Positions 45,187-53,729 of a DNA stretch of 64,000 nucleotides are shown here, in pieces (positions within the stretch are counted from its first letter, which is position 1; each line of letters starts with the position of its first letter). The stretch spans positions 186,001 to 250,000 of the forward strand of contig NCHQ01000001.1 in assembly GCA_002281855.1 (NCBI GenBank), given 5' to 3'. The position numbers and the translations under genes are program-made. The stretch is from Rhodospirillales bacterium 24-66-33. Lineage in GTDB: Bacteria; Pseudomonadota; Alphaproteobacteria; Reyranellales; Reyranellaceae. The notes beneath the pieces are model-generated. The model worked only from the letters and a program-made list of their open reading frames with translations, was not told the origin of the DNA and ran no database searches.

Positions 45187-46800
45187 ATGCTTTTTCTTCG
45201 ATCGGTCTCGGTCCTGCTCTCGGTGCTGGCGTCGCTGGCGCTGGCCGGAGCGGCCCTTGCGGCCGACCTTGCCACTCTCGTCGGAAATCTCACCTCGGGC
45301 GGTTTGAGCGAGCGCGAGGGGGCGATCACCGCGCTGGCGGCCTCGGGCGACGAGCGTGCCGTGCCGATCCTCGAAGCCCTGGGCGCCGGGCAGCTTTACA
45401 TCCGCAATTCCGACAAGCTCGCGGTCATCGGCACGGTCGACGGCAACAAGCTGGCGCTGACCGAAGCGGTATCCGGCAAGCCGGCCGGTAGTGCCGATGA
45501 AGCCGACCTCGAGCGCGTGAGGGTCAACAACCGACTGCGCGGCACGATCGAAGCCGCGGTCGGATCGCTCACCCTGATGAGCCCTAATTCCCGGACCCGG
45601 CTCAGCGCCGCCGACGCGCTCTTCAAGCGCCGCGATGCGACGGCCCTGGCAGCCCTCGACCAGGCGCTCACCGTCGAAAAGGACCCGCGCATCAAGCGCG
45701 CGATGAGCGAGGCGCGGGCCGCCATCGTACTCGCGACCGCCGAGTCTTCCCCGGCACAGAAGCTCGCCGCGATCGCCCTGGTTCGTGAGCGCGGCGACCG
45801 CGATTCGCTGGGCATCCTCAAGACCGTCGCTGCCGCCTCCGACGGCGAGGTCAAGACGGCTGCCGCGGCCGCCGCCGAGTCGATCGAGCAGTCGCTGGCC
45901 GCCTGGCAGATGGCGCAGAACGTCTGGTACGGCATCTCGCTCGGCTCCGTGCTGCTGCTGGCCGCCATCGGGCTCGCCATCACCTTCGGCACCATGGGCG
46001 TGATCAACATGGCGCATGGCGAGATGGTCATGCTGGGCGCCTATACGACCTTCGTCGTCCAGGAGGTCATCCGCACCTCGGCGCCGCACCTGTTCGACGT
46101 CTCGCTGGTGATCGCCCTGCCGCTCGCCTTCCTCGTCTCGGGCGCCATCGGCATCCTGATCGAGCGCACCATCATCCGCTTCCTCTACGGGCGTCCGCTC
46201 GACACGCTGCTCGCGACCTGGGGACTGTCGCTCGTGCTGCAGCAGGCCGTGCGCTCGATCTTCGGCTCGTCCAACCGCGAGGTCGGGGCGCCGTCGTGGA
46301 TGTCGGGCGCGTTCCAACTCGGCCAGCTCAACATTACTTATGGACGCCTCTGGATCGTGGTGTTCGCGCTGATCGTCTTCGCGTCGCTCATCCTGCTGCT
46401 GCGCAAGACGCCGCTCGGCCTCTACATGCGCGCCGTCACGCAGAACCGCCCGATGGCCTCGGCCGTTGGCATCCGCACGCCGCGCGTCGACGCGCTGACC
46501 TTCGGCCTCGGTTCGGGCATCGCGGGCCTGGCCGGCGTGGCGCTGAGCCAGATCGACAATGTTAGCCCCAACCTCGGCCAAGGCTACATCATCGACTCCT
46601 TCATGGTCGTGGTGTTCGGCGGCGTCGGAAACCTGTTCGGCACGCTGATCGGCGCGCTGACGCTCGGTGTCGTGAACAAGTTCCTCGAACCCTATGCCGG
46701 CGCGGTGCTGGGCAAGATCCTGGTGCTGGTGTTCATCATCCTGTTCATCCAGCGCCGGCCGCGCGGGTTGTTCGCGCTGAAGGGACGTTCTGTCGAATAA
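45187..46800 (+). CDS. urtB: Urea ABC transporter permease UrtB
   Basis: A 537-residue protein. After a signal peptide (MLFLRSVSVLLSVLASLALA) comes a helical soluble region to about residue 235 with HEAT-like repeats (EREGAITALAASGDERAVPI, AIALVRERGDRDSLGILKTV). The permease part is residues 245-537, with NMAHGEMVMLGAYTTF and VVVFGGVGNLFGTLIGAL. Shorter UrtB proteins of about 300 residues lack the N-terminal part, which should lie in the periplasm, perhaps near UrtA. It overlaps urtC by one base. Confidence 0.93.
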   Translation: MLFLRSVSVLLSVLASLALAGAALAADLATLVGNLTSGGLSEREGAITALAASGDERAVPILEALGAGQLYIRNSDKLAVIGTVDGNKLALTEAVSGKPAGSADEADLERVRVNNRLRGTIEAAVGSLTLMSPNSRTRLSAADALFKRRDATALAALDQALTVEKDPRIKRAMSEARAAIVLATAESSPAQKLAAIALVRERGDRDSLGILKTVAAASDGEVKTAAAAAAESIEQSLAAWQMAQNVWYGISLGSVLLLAAIGLAITFGTMGVINMAHGEMVMLGAYTTFVVQEVIRTSAPHLFDVSLVIALPLAFLVSGAIGILIERTIIRFLYGRPLDTLLATWGLSLVLQQAVRSIFGSSNREVGAPSWMSGAFQLGQLNITYGRLWIVVFALIVFASLILLLRKTPLGLYMRAVTQNRPMASAVGIRTPRVDALTFGLGSGIAGLAGVALSQIDNVSPNLGQGYIIDSFMVVVFGGVGNLFGTLIGALTLGVVNKFLEPYAGAVLGKILVLVFIILFIQRRPRGLFALKGRSVE

Positions 46801-47918
46801 TGGTCACACGGTTCCTCTGGCAGGGCATGACCCGTAACCTGCGCCTCTTCGTCCTGCTGGTCCTCGCGGTCGGCATCCTCGTGCCTCTGTCGAACCTGCT
46901 TCTGCCGGCGGACAGCGCGTTTCGCATGCCGTCCTGGGCGGTGCAGCTCGTCGGCAAGTATCTGTGCTACGCCTCGCTGGCGCTGGCCGTCGATCTCGTC
47001 TGGGGCTTCTGCGGCATCCTCACGCTCGGCCACGCCGCCTTCTTCGCGCTCGGCGGCTATTGCATGGGCATGTACCTGATGCGCCAGATCGGCACGCGCG
47101 GCGTGTACGGCAATCCCCTCCTGCCCGATTTCATGGTGTTCCTGAACTACAAGGAGCTGCCCTGGTTCTGGCACGGCTTCGACAGTTTCTGGTTCGCCGC
47201 GCCGATGATCGTGCTGGTGCCGAGCGTGCTGGCGTTGGCGCTCGGCTGGTTCGCCTTCCGCAGCCGCGTCACCGGCGTCTATCTCTCGATCATCACCCAG
47301 GCGATGACCTTCGCCCTGCTTCTGGCCTTCTTCCGAAACGACATGGGGCTGGGCGGCAACAACGGCATGACCGACTTCAAGGACATCCTGGGCTATTCCG
47401 TTCAATCCGACACGACGCGCGCCGTGCTGTGCTTTGCCTCGGCGCTCGCGCTGGCGGTCTTCCTGGTGATCTCCGCCGCCATCGTGGGCTCTCGCTTCGG
47501 CAAGGCCCTGACCGCGGTACGCGACGCCGAAAGCCGCATGCGGTTCCTGGGCTATCGGGTCGAGCGCTACAAGCTGTTCGTCTTCGTGCTGTCGGCGGCG
47601 ATGGCCGGCATCGCCGGCGCGCTCTACGTGCCGCAGGTCGGCATCATCAATCCCAGCGAGTTCTCGCCCGGCAATTCGATCGAGGCCGTCCTGTGGGTCG
47701 CGGTCGGTGGGCGCGGCACGCTGATCGGGCCGGTGATCGGCGCCTTCATCGTGAACTTCGGCAAGACCTGGCTCACCGGCGCGCTGCCGGAGGTCTGGCT
47801 GTTCGCGCTCGGCGCCCTGTTCATCGTCGTGACGCTGCTGCTGCCCAAGGGCGTCGTCGGCCTGTGGAATCAGTTCATGAACCGATCACGCGAGCGGCGG
47901 GCGAGGGCTGCGGCATGA
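46800..47918 (+). CDS. urtC: Urea ABC transporter permease UrtC
   Basis: A 372-residue permease of the LivM type with about ten membrane segments. WGFCGILTLGHAAFFALGGY, the EAA-like loop AVRDAESRMRFLGYRVERYK and VLWVAVGGRGTLIGPVIGAF are typical of UrtC. It forms the channel with UrtB. The start shares the last A of the urtB stop (TAATG), and the stop overlaps urtD by four bases. Confidence 0.95.
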   Translation: MVTRFLWQGMTRNLRLFVLLVLAVGILVPLSNLLLPADSAFRMPSWAVQLVGKYLCYASLALAVDLVWGFCGILTLGHAAFFALGGYCMGMYLMRQIGTRGVYGNPLLPDFMVFLNYKELPWFWHGFDSFWFAAPMIVLVPSVLALALGWFAFRSRVTGVYLSIITQAMTFALLLAFFRNDMGLGGNNGMTDFKDILGYSVQSDTTRAVLCFASALALAVFLVISAAIVGSRFGKALTAVRDAESRMRFLGYRVERYKLFVFVLSAAMAGIAGALYVPQVGIINPSEFSPGNSIEAVLWVAVGGRGTLIGPVIGAFIVNFGKTWLTGALPEVWLFALGALFIVVTLLLPKGVVGLWNQFMNRSRERRARAAA

Positions 47919-48685
47919 AGGCCCCTGGTATCACTCACGCGCGCTCCACGTCGGCGCTGCTCTATCTCAGCGGCGTCAGCGTTTCGTTCGACGGCTTCAA
48001 GGCGTTGAACAATCTCTCCCTGCTGATCGAACCGGGTGAGATGCGGGCGATCATCGGGCCCAACGGTGCCGGCAAGACCACCATGATGGACGTGATCACC
48101 GGCAAGACCCGTCCCGACTCGGGTGAGGTGGTGTTCGACGGCAGGGCCGACCTCACCAAGCTCGACGAGGCCAACATCGCCACCCTGGGCATCGGCCGCA
48201 AGTTTCAGAAGCCCACCGTGTTCGAGAACCATACGGTGCGCGACAATCTCCTGCTGGCGCTGGCCGGCATGCGGGGCTGGTACCAGTTGCTCATGGCAGC
48301 GCCCAGCAAGGCCGAGAACGACCGCTTGGAAGAGATCCTGTCGATTATCCGCATGGGCCCGCAGCAGCACATGCTGGGCGCCCGGCTCAGCCACGGCCAG
48401 AAACAGTGGCTCGAGATCGGCATGCTGCTGGCGCAGAACCCCAAATTGATGCTGGTCGACGAGCCGGTCGCGGGCATGACCGACGTCGAGACCGAGACCA
48501 CCGCGCAGGTGCTGCGCGAGGTCAACAAATCGCATTCGGTCGTCGTGGTCGAGCACGACATGAGCTTCGTACGCGCGCTTGGCGTCAAGGTGACCGTGCT
48601 GCACGAGGGCTCGACCCTGGCCGAGGGATCGCTCGACCAGGTGAGCGCCGACCCGCGCGTTGTCGAAGTGTACCTCGGACGATGA
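47915..48685 (+). CDS. urtD: Urea ABC transporter ATPase UrtD
   Basis: A 256-residue ATPase of the LivG type: Walker A GPNGAGKTT, Q-loop GRKFQKPTVF, signature LSHGQKQWLE, Walker B LMLVDEPVAGM, and the switch His in VVVEHDMSFV. The first 15 residues (MKAPGITHARSTSALLY) are a short extension before the domain. It overlaps urtC and urtE by four bases on each side. Confidence 0.95.
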   Translation: MKAPGITHARSTSALLYLSGVSVSFDGFKALNNLSLLIEPGEMRAIIGPNGAGKTTMMDVITGKTRPDSGEVVFDGRADLTKLDEANIATLGIGRKFQKPTVFENHTVRDNLLLALAGMRGWYQLLMAAPSKAENDRLEEILSIIRMGPQQHMLGARLSHGQKQWLEIGMLLAQNPKLMLVDEPVAGMTDVETETTAQVLREVNKSHSVVVVEHDMSFVRALGVKVTVLHEGSTLAEGSLDQVSADPRVVEVYLGR

Positions 48686-49383
48686 CGATGCTTTCAGCCC
48701 AGAACGTCAATCTCTACTACGGTGCCGCCCAGGCGCTGCGCAGCGTATCGCTGACGGCCACGATCGGTCGCGTCACCTGCCTGCTCGGGCGCAACGGCGT
48801 CGGCAAGACCAGCCTGCTACGCGCCATCTCCGGCATGCAGTCCATTGCCTCGGGAACCATCCAGGTCGATGGCCAGGAAGTCTCCAAGCTGCCGCCCTAT
48901 GAACGCGCGCGCCGCGGCGTGGCGCTGGTGCCGCAGGGCCGCGAGATCTTCCCGCTGCTGACAGTGAAGGAGAATCTCGAGACCGGGTTCGCGCCGGTGG
49001 GCCGCGAGCACAAGAAGGTGCCGGACGAGGTGTTCGAGCTCTTCCCGGTGCTGCAGTCGATGCTGAAGCGCCGCGGCGGCGATCTCTCGGGCGGCCAGCA
49101 GCAGCAGCTGGCGATCGGGCGCGCGCTCACCATGCGGCCCAAGCTCCTGCTGCTCGACGAGCCGACCGAAGGCATCCAGCCCTCGGTCATCAAGGACATC
49201 GGCCGTGCCATCGTCTACCTGCGCCAGCGCGGCGACATGGCGATCGTGCTGGTCGAGCAGTATCTCGACTTCGCCCATGAACTCGCCGACGACTTCGCCG
49301 TCATGGACCGCGGTGAGGTCGTGCTCTCGGGCACCCGCGAAACCTTCGACGTCGAGGCCGTGCGCAAGCACATGACGGTGTAG
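48682..49383 (+). CDS. urtE: Urea ABC transporter ATPase UrtE
   Basis: A 233-residue ATPase of the LivF type: LYYGAAQALRSVSL, Walker A GRNGVGKTS, ALVPQGREIFPLLTVKENL, signature LSGGQQQQLAIGRAL, Walker B LLLLDEPTEGIQP. It completes the UrtABCDE system for high-affinity urea uptake that feeds the urease encoded just upstream. A second ATG 6 bases later (48688) is also possible. Confidence 0.95.
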   Translation: MTMLSAQNVNLYYGAAQALRSVSLTATIGRVTCLLGRNGVGKTSLLRAISGMQSIASGTIQVDGQEVSKLPPYERARRGVALVPQGREIFPLLTVKENLETGFAPVGREHKKVPDEVFELFPVLQSMLKRRGGDLSGGQQQQLAIGRALTMRPKLLLLDEPTEGIQPSVIKDIGRAIVYLRQRGDMAIVLVEQYLDFAHELADDFAVMDRGEVVLSGTRETFDVEAVRKHMTV

Positions 49384-49426
49384 GTCGCCGGCCAAGGCGG
49401 CGCCTAAAAAGCCAGATAGCTGTAAT

Positions 49427-49514
49427 TGTCGTCCTGAGCGAAGCGAAGGACCTTGCGCGTCGACCAAAGGACTCCCGTGCTGGCGTGAGATCCTTCGCTT
49501 CGCTCAGGATGACA
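49427..49514. repeat. Inverted repeat, family C
   Basis: Two 24-base arms (49427-49450 and 49491-49514), each containing CCTGAGCGAAGCGAAGGA or its complement, match at 23 of 24 positions around a 40-base centre. It sits in the 193-bp gap between convergent urtE and the amidohydrolase gene. Elements with this core occur between genes in many bacterial genomes. Nothing else was seen in the gap. Confidence 0.8.
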
Positions 49515-49576
49515 TGAGGGGCTAACTGTGATCCCGGTTAAAGGTCAGCTTACCTTCAACCTTAAATCACTTTGCG

Positions 49577-51283
49577 CTACCGTGCCGTCTGAGCCCCACG
49601 CACCAGGCGGCCAGGACGCTCACCCGTCAGCTCGTCGTTCTGAAGCGTCTCGACGCCGGCATTGAACGTGTGCCGGTAGCCCGAGGCGCGCTGGATCAGG
49701 CGGCGGCCGCCGGTCGGCAGGTCGTAGGCCACTTCGGGACGCTTCAGGGTAAGGGCGTCGAAGTCGATCACGTTGATGTCGGCCTTGTGGCCCGGCGCCA
49801 GCAGGCCGCGGTCCATCAGCCCATAGGCCTCAGCCGTGCCGCGCGTCTGCTTGGCGATCAGGAACTCGAGGTCGAGCTTCGGTCCGCGGGTGCGGTCGCG
49901 GCCCCACAGCGTCAGCAACGAGGTCGGCGAGGAGGCGTCGCAGATCACACCGACATGGGCGCCGCCGTCCGCAATGCCCAGCACCGATGCGGGATCTGTG
50001 ATCATCTCGTGCACCACGTCGAGGCTGCCATAGGCATAGTTCTCGAAGGGCAGCATCAGCAGGCCCTTGCCGCCGCGCGACATCATCTCTTCGAGCGCCA
50101 CCGCCTGCGGTGTGCGTCCCGTGCGCTGGGCGATGGCCGAGATCGAATCCTTGGCATCCGGCTCGTAGTCGGGCCGCTCGCCGATCGGGAACATCCGATG
50201 GAACGCCTCGGCCATGAAGGCCCGCGGGTTGGGCTCCTGCTGCGTCTCGGTGAGCGCCCGGCGCAGCTCGGCGTCGGACGCGAGGCGCTGGTAGCGCTCC
50301 TCGGGCGAGAGCTTGCGCATGTCGAGCCAGGCGCGATGGCCGGCGAACGGATGGGCCGTCGTCTCGAGGCCCATGATGACGCCGATCGGCCGCGAGCCCA
50401 CCTGCGCGTTGGCCATGCGGCCGCTGCGGCGCACGACATTGATCTGGTCGAGTGTCTCGCGCCACAGCTTCGGTTGCGCATCGACCTGCACCAGCAGGCA
50501 GGAGAGCGGCCGGCCCGCCAGCTTGGCCGCCGCATCCAGCGCCTCGAACTCGCCCGGCCCGAAATCCGAATTGACCTGCAGCACGCCGCGGCCGGCGCGC
50601 CTCATGCCCTGGGCGATGCCGAGAAGCTCGGCTTCGCGCGCGCTGAGCGACGGCGTGAAACGGCCGTCGCGGGCCTTGTGCTTGGTGGTGCGCGAAGTGG
50701 TGAAGCCCATGGCGCCGGCATGCAGCGCTTCCTCGGTGAGGCGGGCCATCTCCTCGATCTCGCGTTCGGTCGGCACCTCGGCATGTTCGGCGCCGCGGTC
50801 GCCCATCACGTAGAAGCGCAGCGCGCCGTGCGGGAGCTGTGCGGCCACGTCGACCGCGCGATCCATCGAGGCCAGTGCGTCGAGATAGTCGGGGAAGGAT
50901 TCCCAGTTGAACTTCACGCCCTCGCTGAGGACGGTGCCGGGAATGTCCTCGACGCCTTCCATCAGGTTGATCAGGTAGCCCGAGGCGCCCGGACGGACCG
51001 GCGCGAAGCCGACGCCGCAATTGCCGAACACCGTCGTCGTGACACCGTGCCACGAGGAGGGCGTGACGAAGGGATCCCAGGTCGCCTGCCCGTCATAGTG
51101 CGTATGGATGTCGACGAAGCCCGGGGCGACGATCAGCCCGTCAGCATCGATCTCGCGCCTGGCCTGTCCCAGTTTGGGACCCACGGCGGCGACGCGATCA
51201 CCTTGCACTGCAACATCGGCGATTCGGCGCGGGGCGCCCGAGCCGTCGATCACGGTTCCGTTTCGGATGACGAGGTCAAACAT
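49577..51283 (-). CDS. Amidohydrolase, N-acyl-D-amino-acid deacylase family
   Basis: A 568-residue metal-dependent hydrolase. FDLVIRNGTVIDGSGAPRRI opens the fold; the metal site HTHYDGQATWDP is followed by GVTTTVFGNCGVGFAPVRPG, and IADGGAHVGVICDASSPTSL and LLAPGHKADINVIDFDAL close it. Long members of this group include D-aminoacylases and related deacetylases. The substrate could be an N-acyl-D-amino acid, fitting the amide theme of the region. The frame stays open to 51712, but MFDLVIRNG at 51283 is the natural start. Confidence 0.9.
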   Translation of the reverse strand: MFDLVIRNGTVIDGSGAPRRIADVAVQGDRVAAVGPKLGQARREIDADGLIVAPGFVDIHTHYDGQATWDPFVTPSSWHGVTTTVFGNCGVGFAPVRPGASGYLINLMEGVEDIPGTVLSEGVKFNWESFPDYLDALASMDRAVDVAAQLPHGALRFYVMGDRGAEHAEVPTEREIEEMARLTEEALHAGAMGFTTSRTTKHKARDGRFTPSLSAREAELLGIAQGMRRAGRGVLQVNSDFGPGEFEALDAAAKLAGRPLSCLLVQVDAQPKLWRETLDQINVVRRSGRMANAQVGSRPIGVIMGLETTAHPFAGHRAWLDMRKLSPEERYQRLASDAELRRALTETQQEPNPRAFMAEAFHRMFPIGERPDYEPDAKDSISAIAQRTGRTPQAVALEEMMSRGGKGLLMLPFENYAYGSLDVVHEMITDPASVLGIADGGAHVGVICDASSPTSLLTLWGRDRTRGPKLDLEFLIAKQTRGTAEAYGLMDRGLLAPGHKADINVIDFDALTLKRPEVAYDLPTGGRRLIQRASGYRHTFNAGVETLQNDELTGERPGRLVRGAQTAR

Positions 51284-51362
51284 GGCGGGGAGGATAGGCC
51301 CTGAGGGTCGCCCCGGTCTATGTTCGGGTTTCCGAAAGCCATCCCGTCCGGGGGACCGACCT

Positions 51363-52484
51363 TTGCAGAAACCGCTTCTCTTCACGCCGCTCAAGATGCG
51401 CGGCGTCACCGCACCCAATCGCTGCGTCGTTTCCCCCATGGTCCAGTTCCGCGCGACGGACGGGCTGGTGAACGACTTCCACCTCGTGCACCTCGGCAAG
51501 TTCGCGCTGGGCAGGTTCGGCACCGTATTCACCGAGAATTGCGCCGTCGAACCGCGCGGCAGGGTCACGCAGGGCGATCTCGGCCTGTGGGACGACGGCC
51601 AGATCGCCAGCCACAAGCGACTGACCGATTTCATCCGCGGCGAGGGCGTGCTGTCGGCGACCCAGATCACCCACTCGGGCCGCAAGGGCTCGACACCGCG
51701 CACCTTCGACAAGCGCGGCCAGTTCGGACCGGAAGGTGCCGGCTGGAAGAAATGGGAAGTGGTCGGCCCGACCGACCTGGCCGCGGCCGACGGCTGGCTG
51801 AAGCCGCGAGCCCTGTCGGTCGCCGAGATCGAGGAGCTGGTGGCGAAGTTCGCGGCCGCCGCGAAGCGCGCCGATGCGGCGGGCTACGACGTGCTCGAAG
51901 TGCATGGCGCGCACGGCTACCTGCTCGCGCAGTTCCTCTCGCCGATCAGCAACACGCGCAACGATCAGTATGGCGGCGACCGCGCCGGCCGCATGCGCTT
52001 CCCGCTCGACGTGGCGAGGGCCGTGCGGCAGGCATGGCCTGAGAGCAAGCCGCTGTTCGTGCGCGTCTCCGCTGTCGATGGGGGCGGCGGCTGGGACGTC
52101 GACGACACGGTGGCCTTCGCCCAGGAGCTGAAGGCGATCGGCGTCGACGTGATCGACTGCTCCTCCGGCGGTATCGCCGGTGCCGCGACCGCGGCCGGCG
52201 TGAAGCGCGGCCTCGGTTTCCAGGTGCCGTTCGCGTCGGCCGTGAAGAAGCAGGCCGACATCGCGACGATGGCCGTCGGCCTGATCCTCGACGGGCCCCA
52301 AGCCGAGGCCATCCTGCAGTCGGGCGACGCCGACCTGATCGCGATCGGCCGTCAGGCGCTCTACGAGCCGTTCTGGGCGCTGCACGCCGCGCAGGCGCTG
52401 GGGTGCGATCCCGAGTTCGACCTGTGGACGCCGGAATACGGCTGGTGGCTGGAGAAGCGCGAGCACACGCTCGGCCGCAAGTAA
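51363..52484 (+). CDS. NADH:flavin oxidoreductase, old yellow enzyme family
   Basis: A 373-residue OYE of the YqjM-like class: LFTPLKMRGVTAPNRCVVSP, QITHSGRKGS, EVHGAHGYLLAQFLSPISN, YGGDRAGRMRF and AIGRQALYEPFWAL. It reduces activated C=C bonds with FMN and NAD(P)H. The start appears to be TTG at 51363, preceded by GGGGG; no ATG fits before the conserved start. A CoA transferase gene follows after 30 bp. Confidence 0.88.
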   Translation: MQKPLLFTPLKMRGVTAPNRCVVSPMVQFRATDGLVNDFHLVHLGKFALGRFGTVFTENCAVEPRGRVTQGDLGLWDDGQIASHKRLTDFIRGEGVLSATQITHSGRKGSTPRTFDKRGQFGPEGAGWKKWEVVGPTDLAAADGWLKPRALSVAEIEELVAKFAAAAKRADAAGYDVLEVHGAHGYLLAQFLSPISNTRNDQYGGDRAGRMRFPLDVARAVRQAWPESKPLFVRVSAVDGGGGWDVDDTVAFAQELKAIGVDVIDCSSGGIAGAATAAGVKRGLGFQVPFASAVKKQADIATMAVGLILDGPQAEAILQSGDADLIAIGRQALYEPFWALHAAQALGCDPEFDLWTPEYGWWLEKREHTLGRK

Positions 52485-52514
52485 CAAGACAATCAACAGC
52501 TACGGGAAACGTTC

Positions 52515-53729
52515 ATGACAGGCATTCTCGCGGGCCTCCGCATCGTCGAGGGCTCGGCGTTCATCGCCGCGCCGCTGGGCGGCATGACGCTGGCCCAGAT
52601 GGGCGCAGACGTGATCCGCTTCGACGACATCAAGGGCGGTCTCGACAATGAGCGCTGGCCGGTCACGGAAGATGGCCGCTCGATCTACTGGGCCGGCCTC
52701 AACAAGGGCAAACGCTCGATCGCTGTGGACCTTCGCAATCCCAAGGGTCGCGAGTTGCTCACGGCGCTGATCACCGCACCGGGCGAGGGCGCGGGCATTT
52801 TCACCACCAACATGCCGGCGCGCGGCTGGCTCGCCTACGAGGAGCTGGCGAAGAAGCGCGCCGACCTGATCGCCCTCAACATCATCGGTGCGCGCGACGG
52901 CTCGGCCCATGTCGACTACACGGTGAACGCCATTACCGGCTTCCCCATGGTCACCGGCCCGGTCGGCCATGAAGGACCGGTGAACGCGGTCTGCCCGCCC
53001 TGGGATCTCGCCGCCGCCTATGCAGGTGCCCTCTCGCTTCTGGCCGCCGAACGCCATCGCCGCATGACGGGGCAGGGGCAGAAGATCGTGCTGCCGCTGC
53101 AGGACATGGCACTCGCGACCACGTCGGCGCTGGGCTATCTCGGCGAAGCGGTCGTTAACGACGTCGACCGGCCGCGCTTCGGCAACGAGATCTTCGGCAC
53201 CTTCGGCCGCGACTTCCGCACCAAGGATGGCCGCTTCGTGATGATCTGCATCTTCTCGGACCGCCATGTCGATGCGCTAGCCGCCGCTGGCGGCTTCGCG
53301 GATGCCTTCAGGAAGATTGAGGTCGAGACGGGCGTCGACCTCAAGAGCGATGCCGGACGCTGGAACGCCCGTTCTGAACTCATCGCCGTGATCGAGCCGT
53401 GGGTGGCGGCTCACGATGCGGCGGATGTCTCGGCGGCTTTGAAGAGTGCCGGGGCCCTCTGGGCGCCCTACCAGACGTTCCGCGAGCTGGCCGCCGACAG
53501 AGCGAACGTGCTCGACAATCCGATGTTCACCATCCTCGATCAGCCCGGCATCGGCCGTTATCCGGTCGCCGCCTCGCCGATGCAGTTCGGCGCGGTCCCG
53601 CGCCAGCCGCCGCAACCGGCGCCCATTCTCGGGCAGCATACCGACGAGATCCTTTCCAGTATTCTTGGCATACCCGGGCACGAAATCGCCCGGTTGCACG
53701 ACGACAAGGTCATCGGTGGTCCGCGATAG
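52515..53729 (+). CDS. Family III CoA transferase, mesaconyl-CoA C1-C4 CoA transferase-like
   Basis: A 404-residue class III CoA transferase. GLRIVEGSAFIAAPLGGMTL, IYWAGLNKGKRSIAVDL, FTTNMPARGWLAYEEL and PAPILGQHTDEILSSILG closely follow Chloroflexus Mct (2-methylfumaryl-CoA isomerase), which moves CoA within mesaconyl-CoA. The likely catalytic Asp is in CPPWDLAAAYAGAL. Partner genes of the 3-hydroxypropionate bicycle are not in view, so the substrate may differ. The end overlaps the monooxygenase gene by 14 bp. Confidence 0.82.
   Translation: MTGILAGLRIVEGSAFIAAPLGGMTLAQMGADVIRFDDIKGGLDNERWPVTEDGRSIYWAGLNKGKRSIAVDLRNPKGRELLTALITAPGEGAGIFTTNMPARGWLAYEELAKKRADLIALNIIGARDGSAHVDYTVNAITGFPMVTGPVGHEGPVNAVCPPWDLAAAYAGALSLLAAERHRRMTGQGQKIVLPLQDMALATTSALGYLGEAVVNDVDRPRFGNEIFGTFGRDFRTKDGRFVMICIFSDRHVDALAAAGGFADAFRKIEVETGVDLKSDAGRWNARSELIAVIEPWVAAHDAADVSAALKSAGALWAPYQTFRELAADRANVLDNPMFTILDQPGIGRYPVAASPMQFGAVPRQPPQPAPILGQHTDEILSSILGIPGHEIARLHDDKVIGGPR

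Noticed and set aside
49571-51712. Extended 711-residue form of the amidohydrolase
   Set aside because: The extra 143 residues resemble no domain and would overlap the start of the divergent OYE gene; MFDLVIRNG at 51283 is the normal family start.
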